Of a DNA stretch of 64,000 nt, positions 10,786 to 22,360 are shown in pieces. This DNA comes from Artocarpus heterophyllus (taxonomy: Eukaryota; Streptophyta; Magnoliopsida; Rosales; Moraceae), in the NCBI GenBank assembly GCA_025403435.1, contig CM046354.1, positions 42,667,779-42,731,778 of the forward strand, in the 5' to 3' direction. The position numbers and the translations under genes were made by a program. Numbering within the stretch: position 1 is the stretch's first letter; the number at the start of each line of letters is the position of its first letter. The notes beneath the pieces are model-generated. The model was not told the origin of the DNA. It did no database searches and worked only from the letters and a program-made list of their open reading frames with translations.

Positions 10786-12750
10786 CAGATGCAAGCCTCC
10801 CTTGAAGGGCCACTAATTAGTCAAGGGAGACTTGAAGCTCCACTGACAAACGCCCAAATCTATGCCATGACAAAAGAACAAGTGGCTGCTGAAGCCTCCA
10901 ATGTGGTCACAGGTCAGATAACAAGCTTATGTAATGATGTTTATGTTCTTTTTGATATGGGTGCGACGCATTCTTTTGTATCTATGTCACATGCTAAGAA
11001 GTTAGGGGTTCGTTTAGAACCTATGAGACAGAGATTCACTACGACACTACCCTCCGGGGAAGTGATATTATCCACGCATTGTTTGCGTACAGTACCCCTA
11101 TGGATTTCTAATAGGGAACTTTTCGTCGACCTCATTGTGATCGACATGCATGATTACGACATGATTCTTGGGATGGATTTCCTAAGCAAGTATAATGCCT
11201 CTATCGAATGCCGAAAATGAAAAGTGATCTTCCATCTTGAAGGTGATCAGAAATTCGTGTACGTTGGCGAGACCAGAAAGAAACCCAGTATGTTCCTATC
11301 GGCAATGAAAGCAAGGAAGCTTCTAGCAAGTGGCTACAGGGGCTATTTGGCAAATGTTGTAGACAAAAGCCAAGAAGGAAAGGTACGAATTGAAGATGTG
11401 AATGTTGTTCATGAATATGAGGATGTGTTTCCTAATGACCTAACGAGTCTACCGCCAGAAAGAGAAGTTGAATTTGAGATTGAGCTCGCTCCAGGCACCG
11501 AACCAATCTCTAAAGTGCCTTATAGAATGGCCCCGGCATAATTAAAGGAGCTTCACATGCAATTAAAGGAGCTACTGAACAAGGGATTTATCAGGCCTAG
11601 TCACTCACCATGGGGTGCTCCAGTTTTATTTGTGAAGAAGAAGGATGGCACTATGAGACTCTGCATTGACTACAGAGAGCTGAACAAGGTGACAATCAAG
11701 AACAAGTATCCGTTGCCTCGAATTGATGATTTGTTTGATCAGCTCAAGGGTGCATCGGTGTTCTCAAAGATTGATCTACGATCAGGTTATCACCAGTTGA
11801 AGATTAAAGAAGGAGATATCCCCAAAACTGCTTTCAGGTCGAGGTATGGTCACCATGAATTTGTGGTTATGCCTTTCGGTCTGACGAATGCACCTGCTAC
11901 CTTTATGGATTTGATGAACAGGGTATTCAAGGATTTCCTCGATAAATTTGTTGTTGTATTTATCGATGATATTCTTGTCTACTCTAAGAATCAAGAAGAA
12001 CATGAGGAGCATTTAAGGATTGTGCTGGAGATTCTAAGAAGACACCAGCTGTATGCTAAGTTCTCCAAATGCGAGTTTTGGCTTGATAAAGTGTCATTCC
12101 TGGGACATGTTATTTCAAAGGATGGAATAATGGTGGACCCTGCTAAAGTAGAAGCTGTACTCAACTGGAAGCAACCGATGAATGCAAGTGAAATAAGGAG
12201 CTTCTTGGGTCTAGCAGGTTACTATCGGAGATTTGTAGAAGATTTCTCCAAGATAGCAGCTACACTCACAAACTTGACTCGCAAAGGAAAGAAGTATGAA
12301 TGGACTGATGCATGCGAAAAGAGTTTTCAAGAACTGAAGAAAAGATTAACGACGGCTCCAGTGTTGGCAATTCCTGAGGGAAATGATGGGTTCGTAATCT
12401 ACAGTGATGCATCCAAGATGGGCCTAGCAGCTGTGCTGATGCAAAATGAAAAGGTGATTGCTTATGCTTCAAGACAACTGAAAGACTACGAAAAGAACTA
12501 TCCTATTCATGATCTTGAGTTAGCAGTAGTTGTTTTTGTGTTGAAGATATGGAGACACTATTTGTATGGGGTCCAATGCAAGATCTTCACTGATCATCAA
12601 AGTCTGAAGTACTTCTTCACGCAAAGAGACCTGAACATGAGGCAACGAAGATGGCTAGAGCTAGTGAAGGATTATGATTATGAAATCCTTTATCATCCTG
12701 GTAAAGCTAACCGAGTAGCTGATGCTTTAAGTAGGAAGTCAGTTGCCACG
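10786..12750 (+). pseudogene. Gypsy B protease, reverse transcriptase and RNase H
   Basis: The frame is the same as gag. The protease active site reads VLFDMGATHSF near 10951, where the family has D-T/S-G-A; the Met is one C-to-T change from ACG (Thr) and should inactivate it. Stops occur at 11218 (TGA) and 11539 (TAA). RT follows from 11557: [42 protein letters not shown] and the catalytic [11 protein letters not shown] near 11950-11985. The connection has [16 protein letters not shown]. RNase H begins with [17 protein letters not shown] near 12395 and ends at [15 protein letters not shown]. The RT and RNase H catalytic Asp residues are present; the block is open from 11557 to 13395. Confidence 0.93.
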
Positions 12751-14298
12751 TTGATGTCGATGCAAGCAACATCTCCACCTTTAAGGAAGGAAATTCTAGA
12801 CTTCAGTTTAGAACTTGTAGCAAGCCAGTTATCAGCACTCTCTCTTGCTCCGAAGATGTATGATGAAATTCGGAGTAAGCAAGATGACGATGTAAGCCTT
12901 GTAAGAATCAAGCAAGAAATGAAAGAAGGAAAATGTCAAGAGTTTCGTATTGCGGATGATGGAACTCTGTACCTTAAGGACCGTTTATGTGTTCCCAATG
13001 TTGATGATTTAAGGGAAAGGATCTTGGCAGAAATTCATGACACTCCTTACTCTATTCATCCAGGTGTAACAAAGATGTATAATGATCTAAAGGGTAACTT
13101 CTGGTGGTTTGGAATGAAACGTGATGTTGCAAAGTATGTGAAGAAATGTATGACATGTTCGCAAGTAAAGGCTGAACATCAGAAACCTGGTGGTGAACTG
13201 CAATCTATCCAAATACCGGAATGGAAATGGGAAGAAACAGCAATGGATTTCATTACTGGCTTACCCAGAACAATGAATGGTTATGATGCAATTTGGGTAG
13301 TTGTGGATCGGCTGACAAAGACGGTGCATTTCATTCCTATCAAGATCACTTACTCTATGGAACGGTTAGTGAAACTCTATGTTAAGGAGATTGTATGACT
13401 TCATGGGATTCCCAAGTCGATTATCTCAGATCGTGATGGTAGGTTCACATCTAAGTTTTGGAAGAGCGTCCAGACTGCGATGGGAACTAGGCTTCATTTC
13501 AACACAGCTTTTCATCCTCAGACTGACGGCCAGACAGAGAGGACGAATTTGATTCTAGAAGATATGTTGTAGGCAAGTTCTCTCGATTTTAAGACCAGCT
13601 GGTGTAAAATGTTGCCGTTAGCAGAGTTTGCTTACAACAACAGCTTTCAGGCGACAATTGGAATGGCACCATATGAAGCGTTGTATGGACGAAAATGTAG
13701 GTCACCTATATGTTGGCATGAAGCTGGTGAAAAGAAGTTGATGGAAAGTGTTGATGCTGGAAGAACCGACTTTGTGAATGAAACGTCTAAGATGATAAAG
13801 TTGATAAAAAGAAGAATAGAGACCGCCCAAAGCCGTCAAAAGAGCTATGCTGACAAAAGAAGAAGACCTTTAGAGTTCGCTATGGGTGAATATGTGTTCT
13901 TGAAAGTTGCACCAATGAAAGGAGTTATGAGATTTGGAAAGAAAAGCAAATTAAGCCCAAGATTCATCGGTCCTTATGAAGTTGTTAAAAGAATAGGCAA
14001 AGTAGCTTATCAGCTGAAGTTGCCTTCTGAAATATCTGCAATGCACGATGTATTTCATGTCTCCATGCTCAAGAAGTATGTTCCGGACCCTACGCATGTG
14101 ATTGAGCCACAAGTGATCGAGATACGAGAAGACTTAAGTTATGAAGAAAAGCCAACGAAGATACTCTATCGAAAAACCAAGACTTTGAGGAATAAAGAAA
14201 TCCCATTGGTCAAGGTATTATGGCGAAATCAGCAAGTTGAAGAAGCTACATGGGAACGTGAAGATGACATGGAAGCTTTGTATCCGCATTTATTCTAA
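12751..14298 (+). pseudogene. Gypsy B integrase with C-terminal chromodomain
   Basis: The zinc-binding HHCC part is [12 protein letters not shown] and CMTCSQVK. The DDE core has [11 protein letters not shown] near 13240, SDRDGRF near 13430 and GQTERTN near 13530, so all acidic residues are kept. Stops are at 13396 (TGA, where relatives have Arg in IVRLHG) and 13570 (TAG). After the GPY/F part (LSPRFIGPYEVVKRIGKVAY, DVFHVSMLKKYVPD) comes a chromodomain-like end (PLVKVLWRNQQVEEATWERE, then MEALYPHLF and stop). Chromodomains of this class are thought to steer insertion to heterochromatin by binding histone marks. Confidence 0.93.
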
Positions 14299-14320
14299 GT
14301 TTCGAGGATGAAACTTTTAT

Positions 14321-14332
14321 AAGGTGGGGAGA
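14321..14332 (+). other. Polypurine tract of gypsy B
   Basis: AAGGTGGGGAGA just before the 3' LTR start at 14335. A nearly identical tract precedes the LTR of element G on the minus strand. Confidence 0.88.
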
Positions 14333-14606
14333 ATTGTAACACCTGCCTACTTTATGTAGCGGACCACGTTAAGTTAGTAACGTTGCTAAGGAAATTTATT
14401 AATAAATTTAGTTATATGATATGATATGTAATGTGCATGTTACTAACTTTTTATGTCAAGTTTTGTGACAAGTGACGACCGCATGGGATCGTTGTGCTCT
14501 AGTGTTCATGTGAAATTTTAAGTATATGTTTATTTATGATGCAATATATGATTATTTATGATGCAATGATGTATGAATGTTTTATTGTATGTCAATTAAT
14601 GACAGA

Positions 14607-14732
14607 TCGGCAGGCCGAATTTTTAAGATCGGCAGGCCGAACATCTTGCCGGAGATCGGCAGGCTGAAGAAACCCATCGGCAGGCCGAACTTGCTGGAAC
14701 CGACAGGCCGAAGGAGAAAATCTGCAGGCCGA
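14607..14732 (+). repeat. Phased dyad array, 5' end of B 3' LTR
   Basis: Six dyads start at 14607, 14629, 14656, 14677, 14700 and 14721 (steps 22, 27, 21, 23, 21). The first two are the exact TCGGCAGGCCGA form. Confidence 0.9.
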
Positions 14733-16847
14733 ACACGGCTGACAAACGGTCAGCAGAAACCTCTCCCAATTTATGGCTAATACAATTATGTTAATTGGGT
14801 GATTTAATTGTGATTAATTGGCATATTAATGGAAGAATTTTATCAGTTAAGGAAATAAAAGGGGTTTGACTTACATGATTTGTGTCAATTTAAATGGTTT
14901 CTAATTTTAAATGGGCAAAACACAGTAAGTAATGAATGGGAGATTTGACTTTCCTTCTTTCTCTCCTTTTCTCCACGCCATTCAGTCCCTCAACAGTCAA
15001 AAAATTCTGACTTAATGATGGGAATTGAATTCCCATCAATTGTGTTTAAGTCGTGAAAAATTTTAACGTTTCTCTTTTTTTTATTTTCTCTCCTTCTCAC
15101 GTTTTCTCTCTCAAAAAAAAAATTCTAAGACATTCTCATATTTGTTTCCCTCATCCTCTTCTTTTCCCACAAAATTTCTCTCTCTTCCACGAAAATTTTC
15201 TGAGTATATTGAAAGAAAGGTCTTGTTTCGTTAATTGATATCAAGGGGTTTTGAGAAGATATTTCCAGGTATGAATTCGGTTTTTGGTGTTTTTGAAAAG
15301 AAATTCTTCTCCTCGTTAGGTATTGTATTTTGTCTCGACGTTTTTTTTATATGATGCTACGTATATGTTATGTGATGTTTTTCTCAGTTTCATGTCATTT
15401 CAATGTCTTAATGAAAAATGATATTTCTGTCTTCTACCCCTCACAATAATATGTTGTTATGTTACTGTATAATTTTGAAAGTATGAGAAATGTAATGATT
15501 ATTCAAGGGGAAAATATGATGTTTTCATGAAAAGTTGTTATATTATGCATATATATGAGTATGTAAGATGAATGTTTTTTATTTATATGTTATGAAATTT
15601 TTATGAGAAAACTGTTTATGAAATGTCATATGTTATATATATATATATATGTATTTAAATGATTTTAAGATAATGAAATGATTTTATGCATGAAAATAAG
15701 ATGTTGGTATGAAATGTTTTGGTTTTTAAGGGAGCATGTTATGAATAGCGTTTATATATTATGATGATGATTATGAGATATGTTTGTAAAATGTGATAAT
15801 GTAATCGAGGATTATATGTATGAATGTTATGAGAATGGATGAGATGAAAATATATATGTGATGATAATTTCATGTTTTTACGATGATGGTTATGGATTAT
15901 GAATAAATGTTATATGCATGGATGTTTTATGATACGTATTAATGTATTGCATCTTTAAATGGAAAATGGCATGAACACTCAAGGAACGAGCACTACGAGA
16001 CCGCGGCGCTGTCACCAAATCACGTTAAGGTTAAGTAAGCTAACGATAAAGTAAGTACATTTTCACCTGCAACATGACACATGTTTTTACAAAGTTTGAT
16101 GATATGTTTACAAGGATATTCAAGATGATGTTATGATGATTTTTCCTTAAAGGATTTCTTATTAAAGATTTTCATGATTTTAAAGATATTCATGTATGAT
16201 GATGACATGTTTCAAAGTATGAAAAGTATGTATATATGTATCACCTAAAAAGGTTTTGCACACCCAATGTTATGAAATGTTATGTTATGATGTTATGTTT
16301 GGTTTGGGATTAGCTACCCTTCTCCTCTCATGACGGCGCGCCTATGATGATGTTTATGGTGCAACACTTGGGCCCTTAAGATAAAATGGATTAAGTTTTA
16401 AAATGGTCAATGTTATGAAAGATATGTTCTATGAAATTGTGCTTAAGGCACTTTTATGATATGATGACAATGATGATGAGGACGATGATGTTTATGAAAT
16501 GTTTTAAATTGTGAGAATATATGTACTTACTAAGCCCTAGCTTAATAATGTTTTATGTCATGTTGCAGATAAGGGTAAGAAAATCGTGGACTAGGTGGAG
16601 GACATGGGAAGGCGTGTGAGCAACATGAACGATGAATTGTAACCGGAAGCACGCCAAGAAAAATGATTTTATGATTTTAACAAGTTATATATTTTTTTGA
16701 GTATATTTTATGTTAAGTTTTAAGACTACTTATATTATGGTTTTATAAGTTATTTTATCATTTTTATTATGAATTATGAACTTCCGCTATGTTTTACGTA
16801 AAGTTGGTATGTTTTAAATTTAGTTTTCCAAAGGAACTTGGTCTCGG

Positions 16848-17019
16848 ACGGCCTGCCGAACTCTGTGGCCGGTCTGCCGAAGTCCAGAAGTTCGGCCTGC
16901 CGATCATGATTTTTGGCCTGCCGAACATGGATGAACTTTTAGTCCGAATTGCAAAGCCTCTACCGGCCTGCCGGTTGAAGGAACTCCGGCCTGCCGAAGT
17001 CCCAAGTTCGGCCTGCCGA
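16848..17019 (-). repeat. Phased dyad array, 3' end of B 3' LTR
   Basis: Reverse-strand copies (CGGCCTGCCGA) from 16848 to 17019. Compared with the 5' LTR, the end of the array differs by a short insertion near 16997, so the array itself varies between the two LTRs. Confidence 0.85.
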
Positions 17020-17343
17020 ACTGTGGGAGTAAGTAAGTTTTAAACGATTTGATGTTTAATGAGATGTGTTGTGATGTTTTGTTACGTTCTGATTTTTACA
17101 ACTTGAAAAACCTATATTATTAAACAAGCTTATGATTAATTTAAGTATAATTGAGTAAATTATGATATGGAATAAAATTAAACAATGTTATTCTAATCAA
17201 TGTTAAGTTTAAAAAAAAAAAACGTATGAATGGATCCTGGTTATGTAAGTTTAAGTTTGATATTATTAATTGTTTTGAGTTTATGCAAGTATGAACGTAT
17301 GAATGTAACGACATCTGTGACGTCCGATCTAAGGGGCGTTTCA

Positions 17344-18740
17344 TACAATTCTTTAATGTACTCAAATCCAAGCAACTTAGCATCAAAGGTTGAAAGTAAC
17401 GCGTACCTGTGAGATAATGCATCGGCAACTACGTTTTCCTTACCTTGCTTGTATTTGATCACATATGGGAATGTCTCGATGAATTCTACCCACTTGGCAT
17501 GGCATTTATTCAATTTGTGCTGCCCCTTCAAATGCTTCAAGGATTCATGATCCATGTGAATCACAAACTCCTTTGGCCAAAGATAGTAATGCCAAGTCTC
17601 TAAAGTTCTAACCAAGGCATACATCTGCTTATCATAAGTGGGATAATTTAGAGCTGCCCCACTCAACTTTTTACTAAAGTATGCAACCGGTCTTCCTTCT
17701 TGCATCAAAACGCATCCAATACCCGTGCCTGAAGCATCACACTCAATTTCAAATGTTTTAGTGAAGTTAGGTAAAACAAGTAGAGGTGCATTTGTTAACT
17801 TCTCCTTGATCAGTTTAAATGCCTTTTCTTGTTCCTCTCCCTACTTAAATGGAATGTTCTTCTTGATGACTTCAGTCAAAGGTGCGGCAAGGCTACTAAA
17901 GTTTCGTACAAAATGCTAGTAGAAACTAGCCAAGCCATGAAAACTTCTCACCTGCCCTATGGTTGTAGGAGTTGGCCAATCTTGGATTGCCTTCACCTTT
18001 TCCTCATTAACCTGTATACCTTGCGCACTCACAACAAAACCAAGAAATACAAGCTTATCTGTGCAAAAGGTACATTTCTTGAAGTTAGCAAACAACTTTT
18101 CTTTCCTTAAAACATCTAAAACAAGTTTTAAATGTTCAACATGATCATCCAAGTTTTTGCTATAAATCAGGATATCATCAAAGTAGACAACTACAAATTA
18201 ACCAATGTAAGCACGCAAAACATGGTTCATAAGTCTCATGAAAGTGCTAGGTGCATTAGTTAATCCGAAAGGCATAACTAGCCATACACACAAACCATAT
18301 TTTGTTTTAAATGTAGTTTTCCACTCATCACCTTCCTTCATTCTAATTAGGTGATATCCACTCTTAAGATCAATATTGGTAAAAACACAAGAACCATGTA
18401 ATTCATCCAGCCTGTCATCTAGTTTAGGAATGGGATGACGATACTTTACCATAATGTTGTTGATGGCTCAACGGTCTACACACACTCTCCATGTCCCATC
18501 CTTCTTAGGCACTAGCAATACCGAAACTGCACAAGGACTCATGCTTTCATGCACATATCCCTTCTCCAATAACTCACCTACTTGCCTTTGAAGTTCCCTT
18601 GTCTCCTCAGGGTTACTCCTATAGGCAGGCCGGTTTGGAATTGAAGCACCAGGTATGAAGTCAATTTGATGCTCAATTCCTTGAATTGGAGGTAAGCCTT
18701 GAGGCAACTCTTCAGGAAATACATCCTCGAATTCCTACAA
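17344..18740 (-). pseudogene. Gypsy A reverse transcriptase and RNase H
   Basis: Read leftward from 18740: GIEHQIDFIPGASIPNRPAY, then KKDGTWRVCVDR and a stop where relatives continue into RAINN. RT goes on with [36 protein letters not shown] and YFDDILIYSKN near 18165-18190, which keeps the catalytic Asp pair. The connection (VRSFHGLASFY) is followed by another stop. RNase H has [18 protein letters not shown] and ends [13 protein letters not shown]. The frame is interrupted at 17343 by element B and resumes at 6454. Confidence 0.9.
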
Positions 18741-20719
18741 AAGGGAAACAACATTGCTCGGCAAAGAACCGGTGAGATCATTAGTGTTTAAAAGGGCCTC
18801 CTTGTACATTAGCACTATAAGGGGCTGATGAGAAATTAAAGCTCTCTTGATCTCACTTTTCTTTGCAATGAAATTGTATTTTTCCTCTCTCGCACATATT
18901 AAAGTTGAACTCTCCCCTTTCTCTTTTTCTCTCTTATTTTCACACTCTCTTTTTCTCTCCTCTCCTTTTCTTTTCTCTTATGTTCAGCCTCCCTCTCTTT
19001 CTCTTTTCTTTTTTCACTTGCTCTCTGCATTTTTAATTTATCTTCAAGAACTTGTTTTGGAGTTAATGGTACAAGTGACATTGGTTGTTTATTCATGGTA
19101 AAAGAGTGTCTATTGGTGAAACCGTCATGTGTGGTTTGTCGATCGAACTGCCACGGTCTTCCCAACAAGAGGTGACATGCATGCATGGGAACAACATCAC
19201 AAAGCACCTTGTCCTCATACTTTCCAATAGAAATGTGACCATCACCTGTTTAGTAACCTTGATCTCACCACAATCATTCAGCCATTGAAGCCGATATGGC
19301 CTTGGATGCTTCAAGGTAGGTAATGCCAATTTCTCCACTAACTTGGTGCTAGCCACATTTGTGCAACTTCCTCCATCTATTATCACACTACAAACCTTGT
19401 TATTCACAAAACACCGTGTGTGAAACAAATTATCTTGCTGATTATTCTCTTCTTCTTTAGCCTGTGCACTAAAAGCTCGTCTTGCTACTAATGACTCTCC
19501 AACTACAACACACTCCCCTTCATAAGCATCTTCGAGAGGTGGCATGTCATCTACTTCATCTTCTTCTTCATCCTCTAAAACAATCTCTCCTTGAGCTGTA
19601 ATCACCATTACTCTCTTGTTTGGATAATCGCGAGATATGTGACCCCTGTCTTGACATTTAAAGCACTTAATGTCATGACTTTTTGAAGTAGAAAATTCAG
19701 TGTTACCTTGTTTAGGTGCAGCAACTTGTTTGGCATCTTTAAAGGGCTCGGTCTTTGGCTTGTTTGATGGAAATTCATCCTATTTAGGGGCTGGTCTCCA
19801 TGTGTTTGAAGTAGTCATGGTAGATCCCCTCCTAGCCATGTTTCTTCGCTTCAACTGCTGCTCCACTTTGATGGCTTGATGCACAATATCTGTCAGCTCC
19901 ACATAATGTTGCATTTCTACCACATCTGCAATCTCACGGTGTAAACCATGCAAGAACCTAGCCATAGTGGCCTCCCGGTCCTCCACTACATTTGCCTAGA
20001 TCATGGCGACTTCCATCTCTTTATGATATTCATCAACACTCCTATTACCTTGTGTGAGGCATTGGAGCTTGTTGTACAACTCCCTATGGTAGTAACTTGG
20101 GATGAATCGTCTACGCATGATTGCTTTCATTTCCTCCCACGTCTCTACAGTTTGCTCTCCTTTTCTCCTTCTATCCTTCAACAACTGATCCCACCAAACA
20201 ATAGCATAGTCAGTGAATTCAATTGCAGTGAGTTTTACCTTTTTCAACTTAGAGTAGTTGTAGCAATCGAAGACCATCTCCATCCTCTTCTCCCACTCTA
20301 GATACACCTCATGATCATTTTTCCCTTGGAATGATGGAATCTTTAACTTGATGCTTCCTAAGTTGTCATCCCACCTCTGCCTACCTAGCCTATCTTCTCT
20401 ATTCCCTAAACCATGCCCAAACCTACCCCGGTTATTAGGTGGATCATCAAACTCCTCCCAGTCACCATCATCCTCTATGTCCCCCCATTGCTCACCATGG
20501 TGTACACGGCTAGGTTGCCTAATGGGGTTATTTGGCGCTACCCCCTAGGCATCCCCTCTTCCAACCTATCCATTCCTCATGTAAAGGTTCCAATTCAGCT
20601 CTCATCATCCGTCTTAGTTCCCCCATCAAAGCTTGTAACTGTAGATTCAGAATGGTTCGTTGTTGGACCTCTTTAGTTGAATTATCTTCTGGATTGTGAG
20701 CCATGTTTAAATTCTGCAA
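18741..20719 (-). pseudogene. Gypsy A gag and protease
   Basis: The start is ATG 20719, or 20704 (MAHNPEDNS). The gag capsid domain (Retrotrans_gag type) is at about 20307-19996: YLEWEKRMEMVFDCYNYS, IVWWDQLLKDRR, AIMRRRFIPSYYHRELY. A zinc knuckle follows near 19620-19680 (CFKCQDRGHISRDYP), with the last Cys changed to Tyr. The protease has IIDGGSCTNVAS near 19370-19395, with GGS instead of the commoner TGA/SGA; this form recurs in CRM-like plant elements and may be normal for the clade. Several stops break the frame. An Asp/Glu-rich linker (VLEDEEEDEVDD) precedes the protease. Confidence 0.85.
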
Positions 20720-21447
20720 TAAAAGGTCAGAAACCTCACAAGCACTCCCTCACGTGTTTCACTTATTGGCTCTTAACTTAATGTTCTCACCGCTCTTGCC
20801 TTTTTCCACTCATTGTGTCTTCTCAAATTCTTAATTAGACTCAAGAAACACTCAAGATTCAAGCAGTAATTCAAACAAACCAAACTCTACCCAAACAATC
20901 CACAAGATTTGACATGCAATACATAGAATGACAAACGAAGTCTCAATAACAAGGATGCTAAATTACAAGAACGTGTAAAATCAATGGCTGAAATTTCAAT
21001 TTTTTTTTTGCTATGGAGTAAAGGGTGTTATGGGCTTATGGAACCCTAAAGAGATGAAAACAAACAATTTTTTTTTTTGGATCCTCTTGTTTTTTTTTCT
21101 TTCTCTTGTTTTCTTTTTTTTTTCTTTTTCTTTGTTTTCTTTTCAGATCTTTTTTTTTTGTTTTTTTAAAACTAGAATCAACACATAAACAAGCAGGTAT
21201 GCACAAATAAACGAGAAACAAACAGGAACAATCGAATTCAAATCAAACGGAAACTAACTGACAAGTATTCAAAGCAAAAGGAATTGGCAAAATTCGAACA
21301 AGAAAAGGAAGGGAAAAATTCGGCCAAGAATTTTAGACCTTAAACTAGAAAATTTTTTTTCAGGACTCTAAATTTGACTAAACAAGAACAAGAACATAAG
21401 ATAAAGGATAGTCAAACCTGCCATGGAACCTAAGCTCTAATGCCAAC
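20720..21447 (-). other. Gypsy A 5' leader with primer binding site
   Basis: Untranslated leader between gag and the 5' LTR. Next to the LTR (about 21428-21445) the minus strand reads TTGGCATTAGAGCTTAGG, matching the iMet primer site TGGTATCAGAGC with two transitions. The stretch 21060-21170 is T-rich low complexity. No gene is seen. Confidence 0.7.
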
Positions 21448-22360
21448 TGATATGAACCCTGCCGACTAATGCGACAAGACCCGACACCAAATCTGGAATT
21501 CGAACCCTTAATCCCTTAAGACACACGTTTGTTGAGCGTTGACCCGTAATTGAGTGAGACACGAACCAAGAAACACGGATAGGAAGACGCCACACCTAGA
21601 ATTTCAAGAACACTTAAAAACCCTAGATGATAAGTCAGTTTGTTGAATGCCACAAGATTAATCTTGATAAGTTCAAAGAGTCTTTTCAAGAAAACAAGAA
21701 GAACGCAAGAAAGGCCTCACAAAATTCATGAATATGATCTAATTGATTAAAATTCCAAAATAAGAAAGTGTTTACAATTATATGGGAATGATTTTCAGCC
21801 CAAAGAATCCCTAAGTGAAGGTTGACTTAGAAAATCCCTTAATTGGCGCTTTCCCATGCGAAATTAAGCCCTAAAATAACACAAAAGGAAAATTGCTAAT
21901 CTTATCCCTTAAAATACGCCTAACCTAATCTAGAAAAAGGGAAAATATCCAGGTTTGTTTTTATGCCTAACAAAACTGAAATTGACAACTAAGAGAATAC
22001 GAAAATTACACCGGGAAAATAAATTGATGACGAAGCTCAAACTTGATGACATAGCACCCACGTGTCGATCCAAAATAGGAAGTTTTTCTGAAATTACAAA
22101 TCTGGCCCACAATTTATTGGAATCGTGCACATCATCAATGTGAATATTCTAGAACCTTAATCATTGTGACTAGGCTCTCTTGAGATTGACTTGGGCCTAT
22201 GCCAAGGCTCCAATTATGTGGCACATCGCAAACTTGTTGAATGAGCCCGTTCAATGCCTCCTTGAATCGCTTGGCCTTAGACCTCGTGATTGGATCACTT
22301 GAACGGCTCAAGGGATCACGAACATGGCTCCTAACTTGTGCAGCTCCATTGCTTGCATCA
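21448..22360 (-). repeat. 5' LTR of gypsy A
   Basis: About 913 bp, a direct repeat of 4382-5292, followed by GCTGC (target duplication with one mismatch). It has no GGCAGGCC dyad array, unlike the other LTR families here. Confidence 0.92.

Larger units (their letters stand above)
6455..17343 (+). mobile_element. Gypsy B, Tekay/Del-like chromovirus, complete but mutated
   Basis: A 10,889-bp element with LTRs at 6455-9462 and 14335-17343 (about 3.0 kb each) and a perfect TACAA target duplication (6450-6454, 17344-17348). It sits in the pol gene of element A, between RNase H and integrase. It has an iMet primer site, one gag-pol frame with a terminal chromodomain, and a polypurine tract. In the first 160 bp or so of the LTRs I count five differences, all transitions, so it is not a very recent insertion. 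Long LTRs and the chromodomain suggest the Tekay/Del clade. Confidence 0.95.
14335..17343 (+). repeat. 3' LTR of gypsy B
   Basis: About 3,009 bp, aligning along its length with 6455-9462. It ends GGGGCGTTTCA before the TACAA duplication. Confidence 0.95.
4382..22360 (-). mobile_element. Gypsy A, CRM-like chromovirus (interrupted by B)
   Basis: A full-length LTR element on the minus strand. LTRs are at 4382-5292 (3') and 21448-22360 (5'), about 911-913 bp, both TG...CA. Flanks GCTAC and GCTGC form a 5-bp target duplication with one transition. The order on the minus strand is LTR, iMet-like primer site, gag, protease, RT, RNase H, integrase, polypurine tract, LTR. Element B lies in pol at 6455-17343, so A itself is about 7.1 kb. 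The coding frame is broken by stops, frameshifts and a deletion, so it is dead. CRM assignment comes from the C-terminal tail that runs into the 3' LTR and from the IDGGS protease; it is probable, not certain. Confidence 0.88.
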
